Shown here: positions 8,892 through 17,099 of the stretch, piece after piece
How positions within the stretch are numbered: the first letter of the stretch is position 1
How the letters are laid out: each line of letters opens with the position of its first letter
Source: CBDEGR01 sp965237895
Lineage (GTDB): Bacteria; Acidobacteriota; Terriglobia; UBA7540; JAPUME01
Direction: 5' to 3'
NCBI GenBank assembly: GCA_965237895.1
Contig: CBDEGR010000002.1
Location: 2,262,804-2,326,803, forward strand
DNA: 64,000 nt
Translations under genes and position numbers: made by a program
The notes under the pieces: generated by a model
Databases searched by the model: none
The model's input: the letters and a program-made list of their open reading frames with translations, nothing else
Told to the model about the DNA's origin: nothing

Positions 8892-9171
8892 TGACCTGCC
8901 CCCCTTAAATCGGTCCAGTGGATAAGTTAGAGGTTAGGGTACGGACTGGACATGGAAGGGGGGAGGAATGCCGAAGAAGCGATATCCAGCCGAACAGATC
9001 ATCCGACATCTACGAGAGGCGGAAGTGGAGCTGGCCAAGGGCCAGACAAGGGGAGGGGTCTGTCGGAAGTTGGGAATTACGGAGCAGACCTATTACCGAT
9101 GGCGGAAGGAGTACGGGAGCTTACGAGTGGATCAGGTGAGGCGTCTGAAGGAACTGGAACGGGAGAATGGC
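8892..9171 (+). mobile_element. IS3-family remnant (type B), left end
   Basis: Begins with the IS3-like terminal sequence TGACCTGCCCCCCTTAAAT and contains the start of orfA. It stops abruptly at about 9171, where the sequence becomes the 3' part of the Sel1 gene on the other strand. The orfA product resembles that of the IS3-A copies elsewhere in the window but is clearly a different element. An orfB of a matching type is stranded at 46.9-47.7 kb. Confidence 0.75.
8968..9171 (+). pseudogene. IS3-family orfA, 3'-truncated
   Basis: Encodes about 68 residues of an IS3-family OrfA helix-turn-helix protein (KKRYPAEQIIRHLREAEVEL, then GITEQTYYRWRKEYG) that normally binds the terminal repeats and is joined to OrfB by frameshifting. 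Identity with OrfA ends after RRLKELERENG, inside the leucine-zipper region; the following residues come from the neighbouring Sel1 gene read backwards. An AAGGGGGGAGGA ribosome site precedes the ATG. Confidence 0.7.
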
Positions 9172-9707
9172 GCTTGCGATGTTCAACCACATATGCGCGA
9201 GCACGGAATCCTTGAGGACACCCTGCCCACTGATGTACATGAACCCGAGGTTGTACGCGCACTGGCGTGCCCTTGTTCGGCGGCCAGCCGGTACCAACGC
9301 ACGGCTTCGGCATCGTCTTTGAGGACGCCCCGCCCGTTGGCGTACATGCACCCGAGGTTGTACTGCGCACTGGCGATACCCTGATCGGCGGCCAGCCGGT
9401 ACCAGCGCCCGGCTTCGGCATCGTCCAAGGGAACGCCAAGGCCCCAGCGGTACTTGTTCCCCAGTTCGAATTGCGCATTAGCGATACCCTGATCGGCGGC
9501 GAGTTGGAACCAGCTTACCGCTTCGGCATCGTCCTTGGCATACATGAGTCCTAAGTTATACTGTGCTTCGGCGTCTCCTTGGTCAGCAGCTTGCCGGACC
9601 GTGTCGAGATCGTCCTGTGCCGCGAGCACCATGATGGCGAGGCCACCCGCCACGAGCACGGCAGTAGCTATGCGGATCAGCCTTGATATTTTATTTATCG
9701 GCTTCAA
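9172..9707 (-). pseudogene. Secreted Sel1-repeat (TPR-like) protein, frameshifted and truncated
   Basis: Starts at 9707 with a signal peptide (ATAVLVAGGLAIMVLA) and continues with about four Sel1 repeats (AEAQYNLGLMYAKD, ANAQFELGNKYRWGLG, ASAQYNLGCMYANGRG). Near 9270 the frame breaks: ASA-QYNLGFMYISGQG resumes one frame over if a single A is restored. The sequence then ends at HMWLNIAS, where the IS3 remnant begins. Sel1 proteins are usually protein-interaction scaffolds in the periplasm or secreted. The reading is both frameshifted and cut by the IS, so the gene is probably dead. Confidence 0.7.
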
Positions 9708-10086
9708 ATGTGGGCTATTCTCCTCTCTCCAGGCCCTAGCATATCCGAGTCAGGATGCTAGGAGAATCCCAGGAGTTATGAACGCGGCTTGGCTCGCCAC
9801 CCCTTCTGTCCGAGTTAACCCATCGAGTCAGAGGGCTTCGAAAGGGATCGATTTTTCTGGATCCTCCTGGGAATTCCCCACTCTGGAGTGGAGAACACCC
9901 TTGCGCAACAGCTCGGCCCAGCGTCAGCTTGAGTCTCTGAGTCCGCACGGCCTCGGAAGTCGCCTAGACCAGTAGTAGCGGCATTCGCCTGTTTTTTTGC
10001 CGGCCCGGCCTGTGAGAGAATCAAAATCCGAACTGTTTAGAGAGAAATCATTGCCATTGTGACTACCAACATCCAGGAGGAACGAA
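9708..10086. other. Non-coding stretch between Sel1 pseudogene and Ca-binding gene
   Basis: No convincing gene on either strand. The last 15 bases hold the ribosome-binding site (CCAGGAGGAAC) of the next gene. It probably contains divergent promoters for the two exported proteins; I could not assign them. Confidence 0.4.
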
Positions 10087-10320
10087 ATGAAGAACGCTAT
10101 GCGATTGATCCTGGCGGGCATGCTGTGCACGATGCTCGCCGCTCAAGAGCCGGAGAAGGAAGAAGGGGAAGCCATTCTTGAGAAGTGCGACACGAACAAG
10201 AATGGCAAAATCACCTGTGCTGAAGCAAGAGCTTGTGGGCTCAAGACTCCCATCACGAAAGATCACCCCGCTTACCAGTACATGAACGACCGTGACGGGG
10301 ACGGCCAGGTCTGTGAGTGA
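10087..10320 (+). CDS. Small exported excalibur-type calcium-binding protein
   Basis: A 77-residue protein with a strong ribosome site (AGGAGG, 8 bases upstream). The N-terminus is a signal peptide (LILAGMLCTMLAAQ). The mature part has DTNKNGKITCAEA, an EF-hand-like loop, and ends with DRDGDGQVCE, the hallmark of the excalibur calcium-binding domain, where an aspartate-rich loop plus two cysteines bind Ca2+. Likely periplasmic or surface located. In some proteins this domain accompanies exported nucleases; here a nuclease-like gene of the HNH type lies 1.3 kb downstream, but they are not obviously in one operon. Confidence 0.75.
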   Translation: MKNAMRLILAGMLCTMLAAQEPEKEEGEAILEKCDTNKNGKITCAEARACGLKTPITKDHPAYQYMNDRDGDGQVCE

Positions 10321-10475
10321 CGACTCAGAAAACAGCTTACTCGCTTGTGATGGGCTTCCTGCTCACCGGGGAGAGCCGGTTCGCACAGCACGCGGCTTCG
10401 GGCCCAAATTCAACAACTTGCTCGCCGAACCGCAGATCGGGCCAGGGACTTGGATCGGAGTTTCGGGTTTGAGCG

Positions 10476-10750
10476 ATGAGCTTGTCTGACCGATTGCAGG
10501 CGACTTTTCGTCAGTACGAAGCGATGGACCACAGCGCGCCAATTCTCAGGAGCTCGATCGAGCAATCGTACAAGAATGCGGGGGAAATCGAACAAGCGAT
10601 TCGCGTCCTCAAGTCGGGCCTGACCATGGCCTGGCTGCCGATCTTCGTGATCGCCTTTTTTGGGGCGTTTTTGCCGTGGTGTCCCTTCGGGTGGGACAGT
10701 CCATCGCCGACGGGATCATAGGAGTGATCTCGCGATGGTGGGCGGGATGA
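10476..10750 (+). pseudogene. Small membrane protein, apparent frameshift
   Basis: The first frame gives SLSDRLQATFRQYEAMD.. then a hydrophobic helix (LTMAWLPIFVIAFFGAF) and ends at 10721. Adding one T to the T-run near 10671 restores a longer, more natural reading (AVVSLRVGQSIADGIIGVIS) ending at TGA 10748-10750, extending the membrane helix and giving a polar tail. So this is either a frameshifted gene or a sequence error in a homopolymer. The family is not recognised; a helical cytoplasmic head plus one membrane helix suggests a small anchor protein. Confidence 0.4.
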
Positions 10751-10832
10751 ATTTTCTCGCGGGCCAAACGCTCAAAGGCCACCGTAGGTGAGCCACAATC
10801 CGTTGGGCGGAAGCAACAAGTGGAGGCATGAG

Positions 10833-11432
10833 ATGGCACAGGACATGCAATTCATGCGCGAGTCGCCGTTCTGGTATTTCCTCGCTCGCCGAGATATTGA
10901 GTGCTCAGCCGAGTCTCTTGCCCGCGTGCTCAAATCCCTTCAACATCGAGCAGCTGAGCTTTCGCTTCCGATCCACTACCCGTGGGAGCATGCCTCGGCG
11001 TGGGCTGTCCTTCTCCAACTCTTTGAGGTGGCCGGGCCCTATCGAGAAGTCGCAGGTCGGTTCGGATATGAAATGATGCTTGCGGGCTTTGATCGCGTCT
11101 TTAGACCGAAAGGCTTCTCGAAAGAAGTCCTGAGTCGACTTCTTGGTAATCTCCGCTCGCCGGCCTTTCCGGGCCGAACCAGCAACGAAACCATTGTCGA
11201 TACCTTCCTGGCGAACGCCATGAAGCTCACCAGCAAGAAGGCTGTTGACCCTGGGGACGATGGGAGCATCATGCAATCGTGCCTCACCGATAGCCTCATG
11301 CTCAGCTTGGGCGCAGAAGTAGTCCGACCTCCCGAACAGCTCTGGGAGACAACGAGCACCGAGTATCTGCGCCGCCGCCCGGGTTTCATTCGGCGGCAGC
11401 TCTCGGACCCGAACTCGTGGCTCTTCGACTAG
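10833..11432 (+). CDS. Hypothetical protein, ~199 aa
   Basis: Start placed at the ATG at 10833, preceded by GTGGAGGCATGAG (good ribosome site), rather than an in-frame codon at 10788. The protein (MAQDMQFMRESPFWYFLARR..) is mainly helical, without signal peptide or membrane segment, and ends RRRPGFIRRQLSDPNSWLFD. No family recognised. It lies between the small membrane pseudogene and the exported HNH gene on the same strand. The coding bias and clean ribosome site make it likely to be real. Confidence 0.55.
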   Translation: MAQDMQFMRESPFWYFLARRDIECSAESLARVLKSLQHRAAELSLPIHYPWEHASAWAVLLQLFEVAGPYREVAGRFGYEMMLAGFDRVFRPKGFSKEVLSRLLGNLRSPAFPGRTSNETIVDTFLANAMKLTSKKAVDPGDDGSIMQSCLTDSLMLSLGAEVVRPPEQLWETTSTEYLRRRPGFIRRQLSDPNSWLFD

Positions 11433-11675
11433 CCCTAAAGATAAAAAGAGCCATCGCTGCCATTTGGGGGGGGGAATCTGTTCGAGGCCGTGGTCCTGGA
11501 AATGGCCCTCGGACCTCGCATCTTCATCGCGCTGCCGGTGTTTCCACTGGCAGAGAGGACGGATCAGGAATAGACGCCGGGCGGGCGGGTGAGTAGGATT
11601 CTGATGGGGGAACGAAAGCGAAGCTCACCCGCGCCTACGGGGGCAGGCTAGTATGCAAAAAGCGGTGAAAGAGCC

Positions 11676-12440
11676 ATGAAACCGAGAACCTTGTTATGCA
11701 CCGCCGCGCTTGTCTTCTTCTTGCCGTACAGCGCGGTCGCCAATGAATGGCGGGGCCTCGTTGTCGCTCCAGAAGAACGATGCGCACCCTACAACGCGGA
11801 CGAATACAGCTATCCGCAATCCGTCGAACCGAAGATTGCCGATCGTCTTGGGGGCGCCTATTCGCCTTATACCTGCGAAACGTTCAGGGAGCTCACCGAA
11901 ACCGATATCGAGCATATCGTTGCCCGGAGCGAGGCGCATGATTCCGGCCTGTGCTCGGCATCGCCGGAACGCAAGCGCGAATTTGCCCGAGACATTCGCA
12001 ATCTGACGCTTTCTGCTCCGCACCTGAACCGCAACCTGAAGGGGGCGAAGGATGCGGCGGACTGGACGCCGGAAGAAAACAGATGCTGGTTTGCGTGGCG
12101 CGTAATCGACGTTCGGAGGGCCTATGACCTCACCATTGACCGCCGCGAGGCGGACGCGCTAGACGCAATCCTCGAAACATGCCCGGAAAGTTCTCCAGAC
12201 ACGCTTCCCGCCTGCCAAAATTTCCCAAAGGAAAACAAAGGGAATTATATACGAACGTCCCGAAGATCAGTGCCGACGGCGACCGCGCGGCTTGTCAATC
12301 AGGCGGACGTTCACAGTATCAAGCAAGGCCCCGGCGACCTCTTTCATGCTGGGGGTCGAGCCGTCCCGCTTCTTGAGGCAGTCCCTTTTTATGCTTTGGC
12401 ATTTAGCCAGTCCTTTCACCGACGCCCAGACAAGGCATGA
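11676..12440 (+). CDS. Exported HNH/DUF1524-like nuclease-family protein, 3' end replaced
   Basis: Signal peptide (TLLCTAALVFFLPYSAVA), then a mature domain with CAPYNADEYSY, DIEHIVARSEAHDSGLC and an RNLTLSAPHLNRNLKGAKD segment. The D-x-E-H-I-V core followed by a conserved Asn-rich helix is the HNH/DUF1524 fold seen in exported nucleases. Native sequence runs to about residue 188 (12239). From there the frame enters the ~470-bp inverted-repeat element and picks up about 66 foreign residues. Two relatives occur in this window, at 59.9-60.4 kb and as a fragment at 31.0 kb, and all three sit at mobile-element junctions. Nuclease activity is inferred from the motif only. Confidence 0.6.
   Translation: MKPRTLLCTAALVFFLPYSAVANEWRGLVVAPEERCAPYNADEYSYPQSVEPKIADRLGGAYSPYTCETFRELTETDIEHIVARSEAHDSGLCSASPERKREFARDIRNLTLSAPHLNRNLKGAKDAADWTPEENRCWFAWRVIDVRRAYDLTIDRREADALDAILETCPESSPDTLPACQNFPKENKGNYIRTSRRSVPTATARLVNQADVHSIKQGPGDLFHAGGRAVPLLEAVPFYALAFSQSFHRRPDKA
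12267..12419 (-). CDS. Second small ORF of the inverted-repeat element
   Basis: A 50-codon frame from a GTG at 12419 that overlaps the preceding stop (GTGA), ending at 12267 just inside the left inverted repeat. It contains TPSMKEVAGALLDTVNVRL and a basic C-terminus (DKPRGRRRH). The overlap suggests coupling with the 84-residue ORF; the function is unknown. The basic tail could contact DNA. Weakly supported because of its size. Confidence 0.3.
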   Translation of the reverse strand: MKGLAKCQSIKRDCLKKRDGSTPSMKEVAGALLDTVNVRLIDKPRGRRRH

Positions 12441-12670
12441 GCGTTGCTGATGTATAGACGCTTGATCTCGCCATTTTTCCGAACCGCCTTAGCCTGAGCA
12501 ATGAATCCAGCATGGTCATTCAAAGCACTCGTATACAAATTTGCTGGAAATCCAAGGGCGGGGTCCGTAATTCTCCCGATTAACTGTTCTGCAATACCTT
12601 CTACGGCGATCACGCAATGACCAGTGCGAATGTCCACCTCGCTAATCCTAGCAACTCTGAATTCCTCCAT
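12416..12670 (-). CDS. Small protein carried by the 25-bp inverted-repeat element
   Basis: An 84-residue ORF starting at 12670 (MEEFRVARISEVDIRTGHC), with GGAGG 8 bases upstream; upstream in-frame starts run into the inverted repeat. Predicted mixed alpha/beta; it ends IKRLYISNAHALSGRR. No family recognised. Its stop overlaps a GTG start of a second small ORF. Because it is inside the repeat-bounded unit, it is probably cargo or a self-regulating component. Confidence 0.4.
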   Translation of the reverse strand: MEEFRVARISEVDIRTGHCVIAVEGIAEQLIGRITDPALGFPANLYTSALNDHAGFIAQAKAVRKNGEIKRLYISNAHALSGRR

Positions 12671-12842
12671 AGGGACTACCTCCATTTTCGGGACGTTCGT
12701 ATATAATTCCCATTCAATAGCATCCATGTTGAGTTAGGAAGTTTTTCCTTTTCCATGTCCGCTTCTGTCTTATGACCTGCCTGGCGATTTTCGGACCAGC
12801 TGAAGCCTGAGAGAATGGCGCCCTCGGAGAAACGAGGGAGCC

Positions 12843-13106
12843 ATGAAGAAGACCCGGTTTAGCGAAGAGCAGATGGTGACGATCCTCCGCGAGGCCGATC
12901 AGCGGCCCGTTCCGGAGGTGGCCAAAAAGAACGGCGTCAGCGCCCAGACGCTCTACGCCTGGCGGAAACACTTCGGCACGTTGGAGCCCGCCGATGTGAA
13001 GCGGCTGCGGCAGCTCGAGCAGGAGAACGGCCGGCTGAGAAAGATGGTGGCCGATCGAGATCTGGAGATCGACGTGCTCAAGGAGATCACCCGAAAAAAA
13101 TGGTAG
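12843..13106 (+). CDS. IS3-family OrfA (helix-turn-helix)
   Basis: 87 residues (KKTRFSEEQMVTILREAD..), with the IS3/IS407-type helix-turn-helix (NGVSAQTLYAWRKHFG) followed by a leucine-zipper segment (RLRQLEQENGRLRKMVAD). It ends LKEITRKKW, the usual place where OrfA and OrfB overlap. It would bind the terminal repeats and cooperate with OrfB. Intact. Confidence 0.8.
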   Translation: MKKTRFSEEQMVTILREADQRPVPEVAKKNGVSAQTLYAWRKHFGTLEPADVKRLRQLEQENGRLRKMVADRDLEIDVLKEITRKKW

Positions 13107-14015
13107 GCGCACGCGTGCGCCGGCCGCAGGTCGCGTATGCACGTGCACGCGGTCTGTCGGGTCGCCGCGCGTGCGCCTTGCTCTCCGTCGCACGGTCCAC
13201 GCTGGGCTACCAGTCGCGGCTGGTCGGCCGGGATGCCCCGGCGCTGGCCGCGATGCGTCGTCTGGCGGCGCAGTATCCGCGGTACGGCTATCGCCGGATT
13301 CGGATTTTCCTAAAACGCGAAGGGCACACGATGAGCACGGACCGGACCCATCGCCTCTGGCGCCAGGCGGGGTTGCAGGTGCCTCGGCGGCGGCCGCGGC
13401 GCCCTGAGCCGGCCCCGCCCGGTGCCCGCCACTGCGGTCAATCACGTCTGGGCGTACGACTTCGTGTTCGACACCTGCGCGAATGGGCAGACGCTCAAGT
13501 GCCTCACCGTCGTCGACGAATGGACCCGCGAGTCACTCGCGATCGACGTGGCCGGCGGCATTCGGTCCGGGCGCGTTATCGAGGTGCTCACGCAGCTCGT
13601 GAGCGTCCACGGAGCCCCACGTTACCTCCGGTCCGACAACGGCCCCGAGTTTGTCGCGGGTGCGATTCTCCGGTGGCTGCTCCAGGCGCAGATCGAAACC
13701 GCGCTCATCGAGCCGGGGAAGCCGTGGCAGAATGCGACCGACGAATCGTTCAACGGGAAGTTCCGCGACGAGTATCTGAGCCTGCAGTGGTTTCGGAACC
13801 GCGTGGACGCGAAGGTGGGGATCGAGCAATGGCGACGGCACTACAACGACGTGCGACCGCACTCGAGCCTTGGCTATCTGACGCCAGCCGAGTTCAAAGC
13901 GCAGCTCCGTGCTGGCTCGGATGACGGTGGGCGCTCGCCGGCGATGCCGGCTCACGCTGACCAAGAAGAACACGAGAGCGACTTAACCTTGCCGACTGGC
14001 GCTGTTCTCCAGTAA
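13100..14015 (+). pseudogene. IS3-family OrfB transposase, frameshifted
   Basis: The first frame gives the N-terminal HTH_21-like part (RACALLSVARSTLGYQSR, YPRYGYRRIRIFLKREG). After RRRPRR near 13415 the frame changes, and the catalytic core (NHVWAYDFVFDT with the first Asp, YLRSDNGPEF with the second, and a later Glu near DESFNGKFRDEY) continues in another frame to 14015. The break falls in a GC-rich Arg/Pro repeat, where either decay or sequence error is plausible. Confidence 0.75.
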
Positions 14016-14044
14016 TCGGTGGTCCGAAGAAAGCCGGCAGGTCA

Positions 14045-14223
14045 ACGGTGTCAAGGGCGGAGCAAAACCAGGCCAGCTCGAAGAGGGCTCGGTTTCTGAA
14101 AGCGGCTCGGGGGGCTGCCGCGATCAGATGCTTGGATGGGTGGTAGGAGTAGCCGCTGGCGCGGAGAAGCTTCGCCAAGGCGCGGACGTCCCGGGATCGA
14201 TCCCTGGTTTTCGCTGTTGCCAT
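14045..14223 (-). pseudogene. Hypothetical protein fragment beside IS3
   Basis: A frame from an ATG at 14223 (MATAKTRDRSRDVRALAKLL) reading into the right end of the type C IS3 at 14044. It is rich in Arg and Ala and contains ASGYSYHPSKHLIAAAPR. No family recognised. It is probably the 5' part of a gene cut by the IS, or a chance ORF. Low confidence. Confidence 0.25.
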
Positions 14224-14360
14224 CGTACCGCGCAATGATCCGCGGTTTGATATGGCGAACCACCTCGGTGTGGCCCGGGAAGGGCCGCTGATTGCGCTCT
14301 CCGGGCCTACTGCGAAGTCGGCAACCCACCTGCTGCCGGGGACTCGTGGACTCCGTGTGC

Positions 14361-14798
14361 TCACCATTGTGGAAGCGATCCGGGTGCTGGCTCACCCCCG
14401 GCCCAGGAGCGTAGAGACTTGCGCTCATCTAGCAGCATGGGCATAGCACCACCCATCGCAACAGCAAGCTGCGGATACTCACGGGCGAAGTCGGCATCGA
14501 ACTCCTCCTTGACAAAGTCAGGTAGATCCTTCGCAAGACGACAGGCTGACGAGGTTCCTGCGATACTCCAGTTCTCGTCCACCAGACTCCGTATCATTGG
14601 AAGACCGTTGCCGCCACCTGTCAGCACCAGCGTTAGGCCATGGTCTTTGACTGTATTAGCCCAGCTTGGATGCACCTTGCTCAAGAGATCACCCAGCTCC
14701 TGCCGAATCATCATCGAGAATCTAGCAACTCCATCAGTAGCCAAGAACTCGTCTCTTGTCAGGGAGACCTTGTCATCATTCGCGAGTACTTCCGCCAT
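14361..14798 (-). pseudogene. C-terminal fragment of an Hsp70/actin-like ATPase
   Basis: About 145 residues lacking any phosphate-1 motif at the N-terminus. The key block is LTLVLTGGGNGLPMIRSLV, the adenosine motif that closes the Hsp70/actin nucleotide pocket, followed by a helical tail and YPQLAVAMGGAM, which corresponds to the end of the ATPase core in compact Hsp70-like proteins. The open frame begins at the left end of the IS1595-type element, so the 5' half has been lost. The truncated Hsp70-like gene at 51.3-52.2 kb has the two phosphate motifs but lacks this block, so the two may be halves of one gene or of close homologues. Confidence 0.6.
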
Positions 14799-14805
14799 TA
14801 TCCCC

Positions 14806-14834
14806 TTGACATACTTATCAAATTCCTGTAGAAT
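14806..14834 (+). promoter_or_regulatory. Sigma70-type promoter built into left IS end
   Basis: TTGACA (14806-14811), a 17-base spacer, and TAGAAT (14829-14834), followed by AGGAGG and the transposase ATG at 14854. The -35 box lies inside the terminal repeat. Confidence 0.65.
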
Positions 14835-14853
14835 GTATTGCAGGAGGTTGGGA

Positions 14854-15706
14854 ATGACAAGTTTTTACGAGTTTCAAAAGCAGTTTCCGAATGATGAAGC
14901 CTGCCTTCACCAGATCATGGTTTCGCGCTATGGCGGCACTCGCTTGGAATGCCCTAAGTGCAAACTCGACAGCAAGTTTCACCGCATGAAAGCTCAAAGA
15001 AATTATGTCTGCCAATACTGCGGACACCACATTTACCCCTGCGTGGGAACTCCTATGGAGCGGTCGCGCATTGCTCTTCATAAGTTGGTTCTTTGCGATC
15101 TTCCTGTTTTCCACTTCCCGCCACGGGGTTGCTGCCAGAGAACTCCAACGCCAGCTTAAAGTTACCTACAAAACGGCATGGCGCATGGCGCATGAGATTC
15201 GGAAGTACATGGCAGAGGTAGACGGCGAGGCTCCCCTGGGCGGCCTGATTGAAGCGGATGAGACCTATGTCGGCGGTCGCGTTCGTGGCCGGGGACAGGG
15301 ATACCGGAAGAACAAGGCCGTGGTTTTCGGCATGGCAAAGCGTGGCGGCAAGATCATGACCAAGGTGGTTCCGAACGTGAAGCGGCGCACCTTGGAGCCG
15401 GTGATCCGTGAGAACGTGACGGCTGGCTCAACTATCCACACAGATGATCTTCGCTCCTATCTTCGCCTCCCAGCCGCAGGATACAAACACGCCATTGTCA
15501 ATCACAGCACGGGCGAGTATGTGAGAGGAAACTGTCACGTCAACTCCGTCGAGGGTTTTTGGTCGCGCCTAAAGAACTCGATTCGCGGGACCCACATTCA
15601 CGTTTCTCGGAAGCACCTTTGGAAGTACGTGAAGGAGTTTGAGTATCGCTACAATCGGCGGCGGCAGCCCGCTTTGATTTTCTCCGATCTGGTGGCGAGC
15701 CTCTAA
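14854..15706 (+). pseudogene. IS1595/ISXO2-type transposase, frameshifted
   Basis: Starts at ATG 14854 with a good ribosome site (AGGAGG). The N-terminal domain has a zinc ribbon (CPKC ... CQYCG), normal for IS1595. Near 15085 one extra T shifts the frame: ALHK is followed by WFFAIFLFSTSRHGV only in the next frame. The second part carries the ISXO2 catalytic domain (LKVTYKTAWRMAHEIRKYM, IEADETYVGGR, HVNSVEGFWSRLKNSIRG). Restoring the frame gives about 283 residues, the expected size. Probably inactive as read. Confidence 0.8.
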
Positions 15707-15744
15707 CGATCATTGCTTCCAGCAGAGCATCGAAGCGGTCCATG

Positions 15745-16236
15745 TTATTCCCTCATGTCAGTCAAAGAAATCAATTCCTTCTTCATTGGTTCTAGTTTTC
15801 TGGCAGACTTTAAGTCTTTGACCTTTGCCATCGCTCCCAATATCGGAATCACATGCCAAAGCAATTTTGGGTCATCTGGGACAGCTATCCCAAGCTTGTC
15901 CAGCCTTGCCATGAGCAAGATACAATCCTTTGTGATCTTTAATGTCTCGCCGGTTTCTCCCGTATCTTTGTGCTTGTCCAACAATTTTAGAATTTTGTCT
16001 ATTTCTGGTTCCAATGCCTGGAACTTGGTAGAGGGAAGAAACGAGTTAATGAAAGACCAGTTTACGGAGATTGTCATGGTAGCCAAGACCGCCGATAGCG
16101 TAATATATTCTGCGTCGCCCATAGTAAATATTCCAGCTATGACATCGCGCTTCCAATATTTGATGGTTGACCACAGCCAGACAAACACCGGAGAAAGATC
16201 AAGGAGAACCCTAAGAGCTTTGAGCCAATGCCGCAT
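15745..16236 (-). CDS. Membrane-protein passenger of the IS1595-type element
   Basis: 163 residues. Two hydrophobic segments lie in the first 70 residues (LLDLSPVFVWLWSTI and ITLSAVLATMTISVNWSFI), followed by a helical, charged cytoplasmic-type domain (EPEIDKILKLLDKHKD...). It converges on the transposase and lies fully within the element's ends. A TTGACA/TAGCAT promoter sits in the right terminal repeat 8 bases before its ATG, so the message may be nearly leaderless. No family recognised; whether it benefits the element or host is unknown. Confidence 0.5.
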   Translation of the reverse strand: MRHWLKALRVLLDLSPVFVWLWSTIKYWKRDVIAGIFTMGDAEYITLSAVLATMTISVNWSFINSFLPSTKFQALEPEIDKILKLLDKHKDTGETGETLKITKDCILLMARLDKLGIAVPDDPKLLWHVIPILGAMAKVKDLKSARKLEPMKKELISLTDMRE

Positions 16237-16242
16237 CCAGAC

Positions 16243-16271
16243 ATGCTACACACCCCACCTAAGTATGTCAA
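16243..16271 (-). promoter_or_regulatory. Sigma70-type promoter built into right IS end
   Basis: On the minus strand TTGACA (16271-16266), 17-base spacer, TAGCAT (16248-16243). It mirrors the promoter at the left end because the -35 box is part of the inverted repeat, and it would drive the passenger gene. Confidence 0.5.
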
Positions 16272-16359
16272 AGGGATAATAACCAAACCATCAGTAAGAC
16301 GATGTGGCCGTTCGCCACTGAATGTCAACTGATGGTCGTCTTGTATGCTGGCGTGCTAC

Positions 16360-17070
16360 TCAGTCGGGAGACGACACTGACGTCTGCCAGGGTGGCGATA
16401 CGCTTGCAACGATCTGGACCCTCACACGCTCCAATTCTCGTTGAGCACGTGTCAACGTCCCTTCCCGGTATCGGTAGCTCCCGCAACGGCTGTTGTAGTC
16501 CGCCACGACCGCGTTGAATTGGTCGATCTGCGAGTTCGTTGTCGGCATCGGTCGAAGGACTTCAATTCGAATGTCTTCTCTGAGGCACCAGCGTATCTGC
16601 ACAACCGATAGAATATTGTCCTCTCCCAAAGGAGGCTGGGAGAATTCTAGGCCGGATATCTGCGCTTCTGGTGTTTGCGAGAGAGAGTAGCTTGGTGAGG
16701 GAGATAGTGGCGTATACGGCGGGCCCGTGCTTGGCCTGCGGCTGTCCTCTTGAGCAATATTGAACAACCAGATCAGTACGCCTAGCCCAACCAGTCCCCA
16801 GAACCATTTGACCCTCGACGAGCCCGACGCCGGAGTGCGAGATGTGCCTGAAGGAACGACCTCTGGCTCTAGCTCTAACTGTGGCGGCGGCACGGGCCGT
16901 GGCTTTGCTGCTGATTCCCGCGGGGGCTGTTGTTCATCCTTGCTTCGCCCTCGGGCAGCAGGCTTTGCCCCCTGGACATTCCGGCGCGCCGAATCGCCTA
17001 CGGTCTCGTCGACGTCCGACGCGAGAGACGACAGTCCAGAGAATCCCTTTTTGTCTTTCCCGTCGCTCAC
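16360..17070 (-). CDS. Single-pass membrane protein, last gene of the Hsp70 operon
   Basis: 236 residues. A disordered Lys/Ser/Pro-rich cytoplasmic N-terminus (about 1-85) is followed by one membrane helix at about 89-105 (WFWGLVGLGVLIWLFNIAQ) and a periplasmic domain with cysteines (RWCLREDIRIEVLRP, ADYNSRCGSYRYREG). It ends VSPPWQTSVSSPD. No known family is evident. It begins 29 bases after the J-like gene on the same strand, so it is probably the last gene of the operon. Its topology suggests a link between the cytoplasmic chaperone genes and the envelope; that is inference. Confidence 0.65.
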   Translation of the reverse strand: MSDGKDKKGFSGLSSLASDVDETVGDSARRNVQGAKPAARGRSKDEQQPPRESAAKPRPVPPPQLELEPEVVPSGTSRTPASGSSRVKWFWGLVGLGVLIWLFNIAQEDSRRPSTGPPYTPLSPSPSYSLSQTPEAQISGLEFSQPPLGEDNILSVVQIRWCLREDIRIEVLRPMPTTNSQIDQFNAVVADYNSRCGSYRYREGTLTRAQRELERVRVQIVASVSPPWQTSVSSPD

Positions 17071-17099
17071 CGAATCCTCATCAACTCGCCTGGGCGTTG

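Larger units (their letters stand above)
12240..12711. mobile_element. ~472-bp element with perfect 25-bp inverted ends and two small ORFs
   Basis: The 25 bases at 12240-12264 (beginning GGGAATTATATACGAACG) recur exactly as reverse complement at 12687-12711. Identity stops sharply on both sides of each copy. The left copy interrupts the HNH-like gene. The interior encodes two overlapping small ORFs on the minus strand and no recognisable transposase. No target duplication is evident. It could be a non-autonomous (MITE-like) transposable element, a gene cassette or an invertible segment. The repeat is itself partly palindromic (GGGA...TCCC at either side), like a recombinase or repressor site. 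Confidence 0.6.
12773..14044 (+). mobile_element. IS3-family element (type C), full length but inactive
   Basis: Bounded by TGACCTGCCTGGCGATTTTC at the left and its imperfect inverted copy ending GCCGGCAGGTCA at the right, 1272 bp. It contains orfA and a frameshifted orfB with the DDE integrase core. No clear target duplication is visible, so flanks may have been rearranged after insertion. Confidence 0.8.
14794..16284. mobile_element. IS1595-type element with passenger gene
   Basis: Ends share an inverted repeat of about 21 bases: ATTATCCCCTTGACATACTT starting at 14797 and the inverted near-copy ending at 16280 (CTTT in place of CCTT). Inside are a frameshifted IS1595/ISXO2-type transposase (plus strand) and a convergent passenger gene for a membrane protein (minus strand). 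Passenger genes are known in several IS1595 subgroups. The two flanks show no matching target duplication, suggesting rearrangement after insertion. Exact tips are uncertain by a few bases. Confidence 0.75.
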
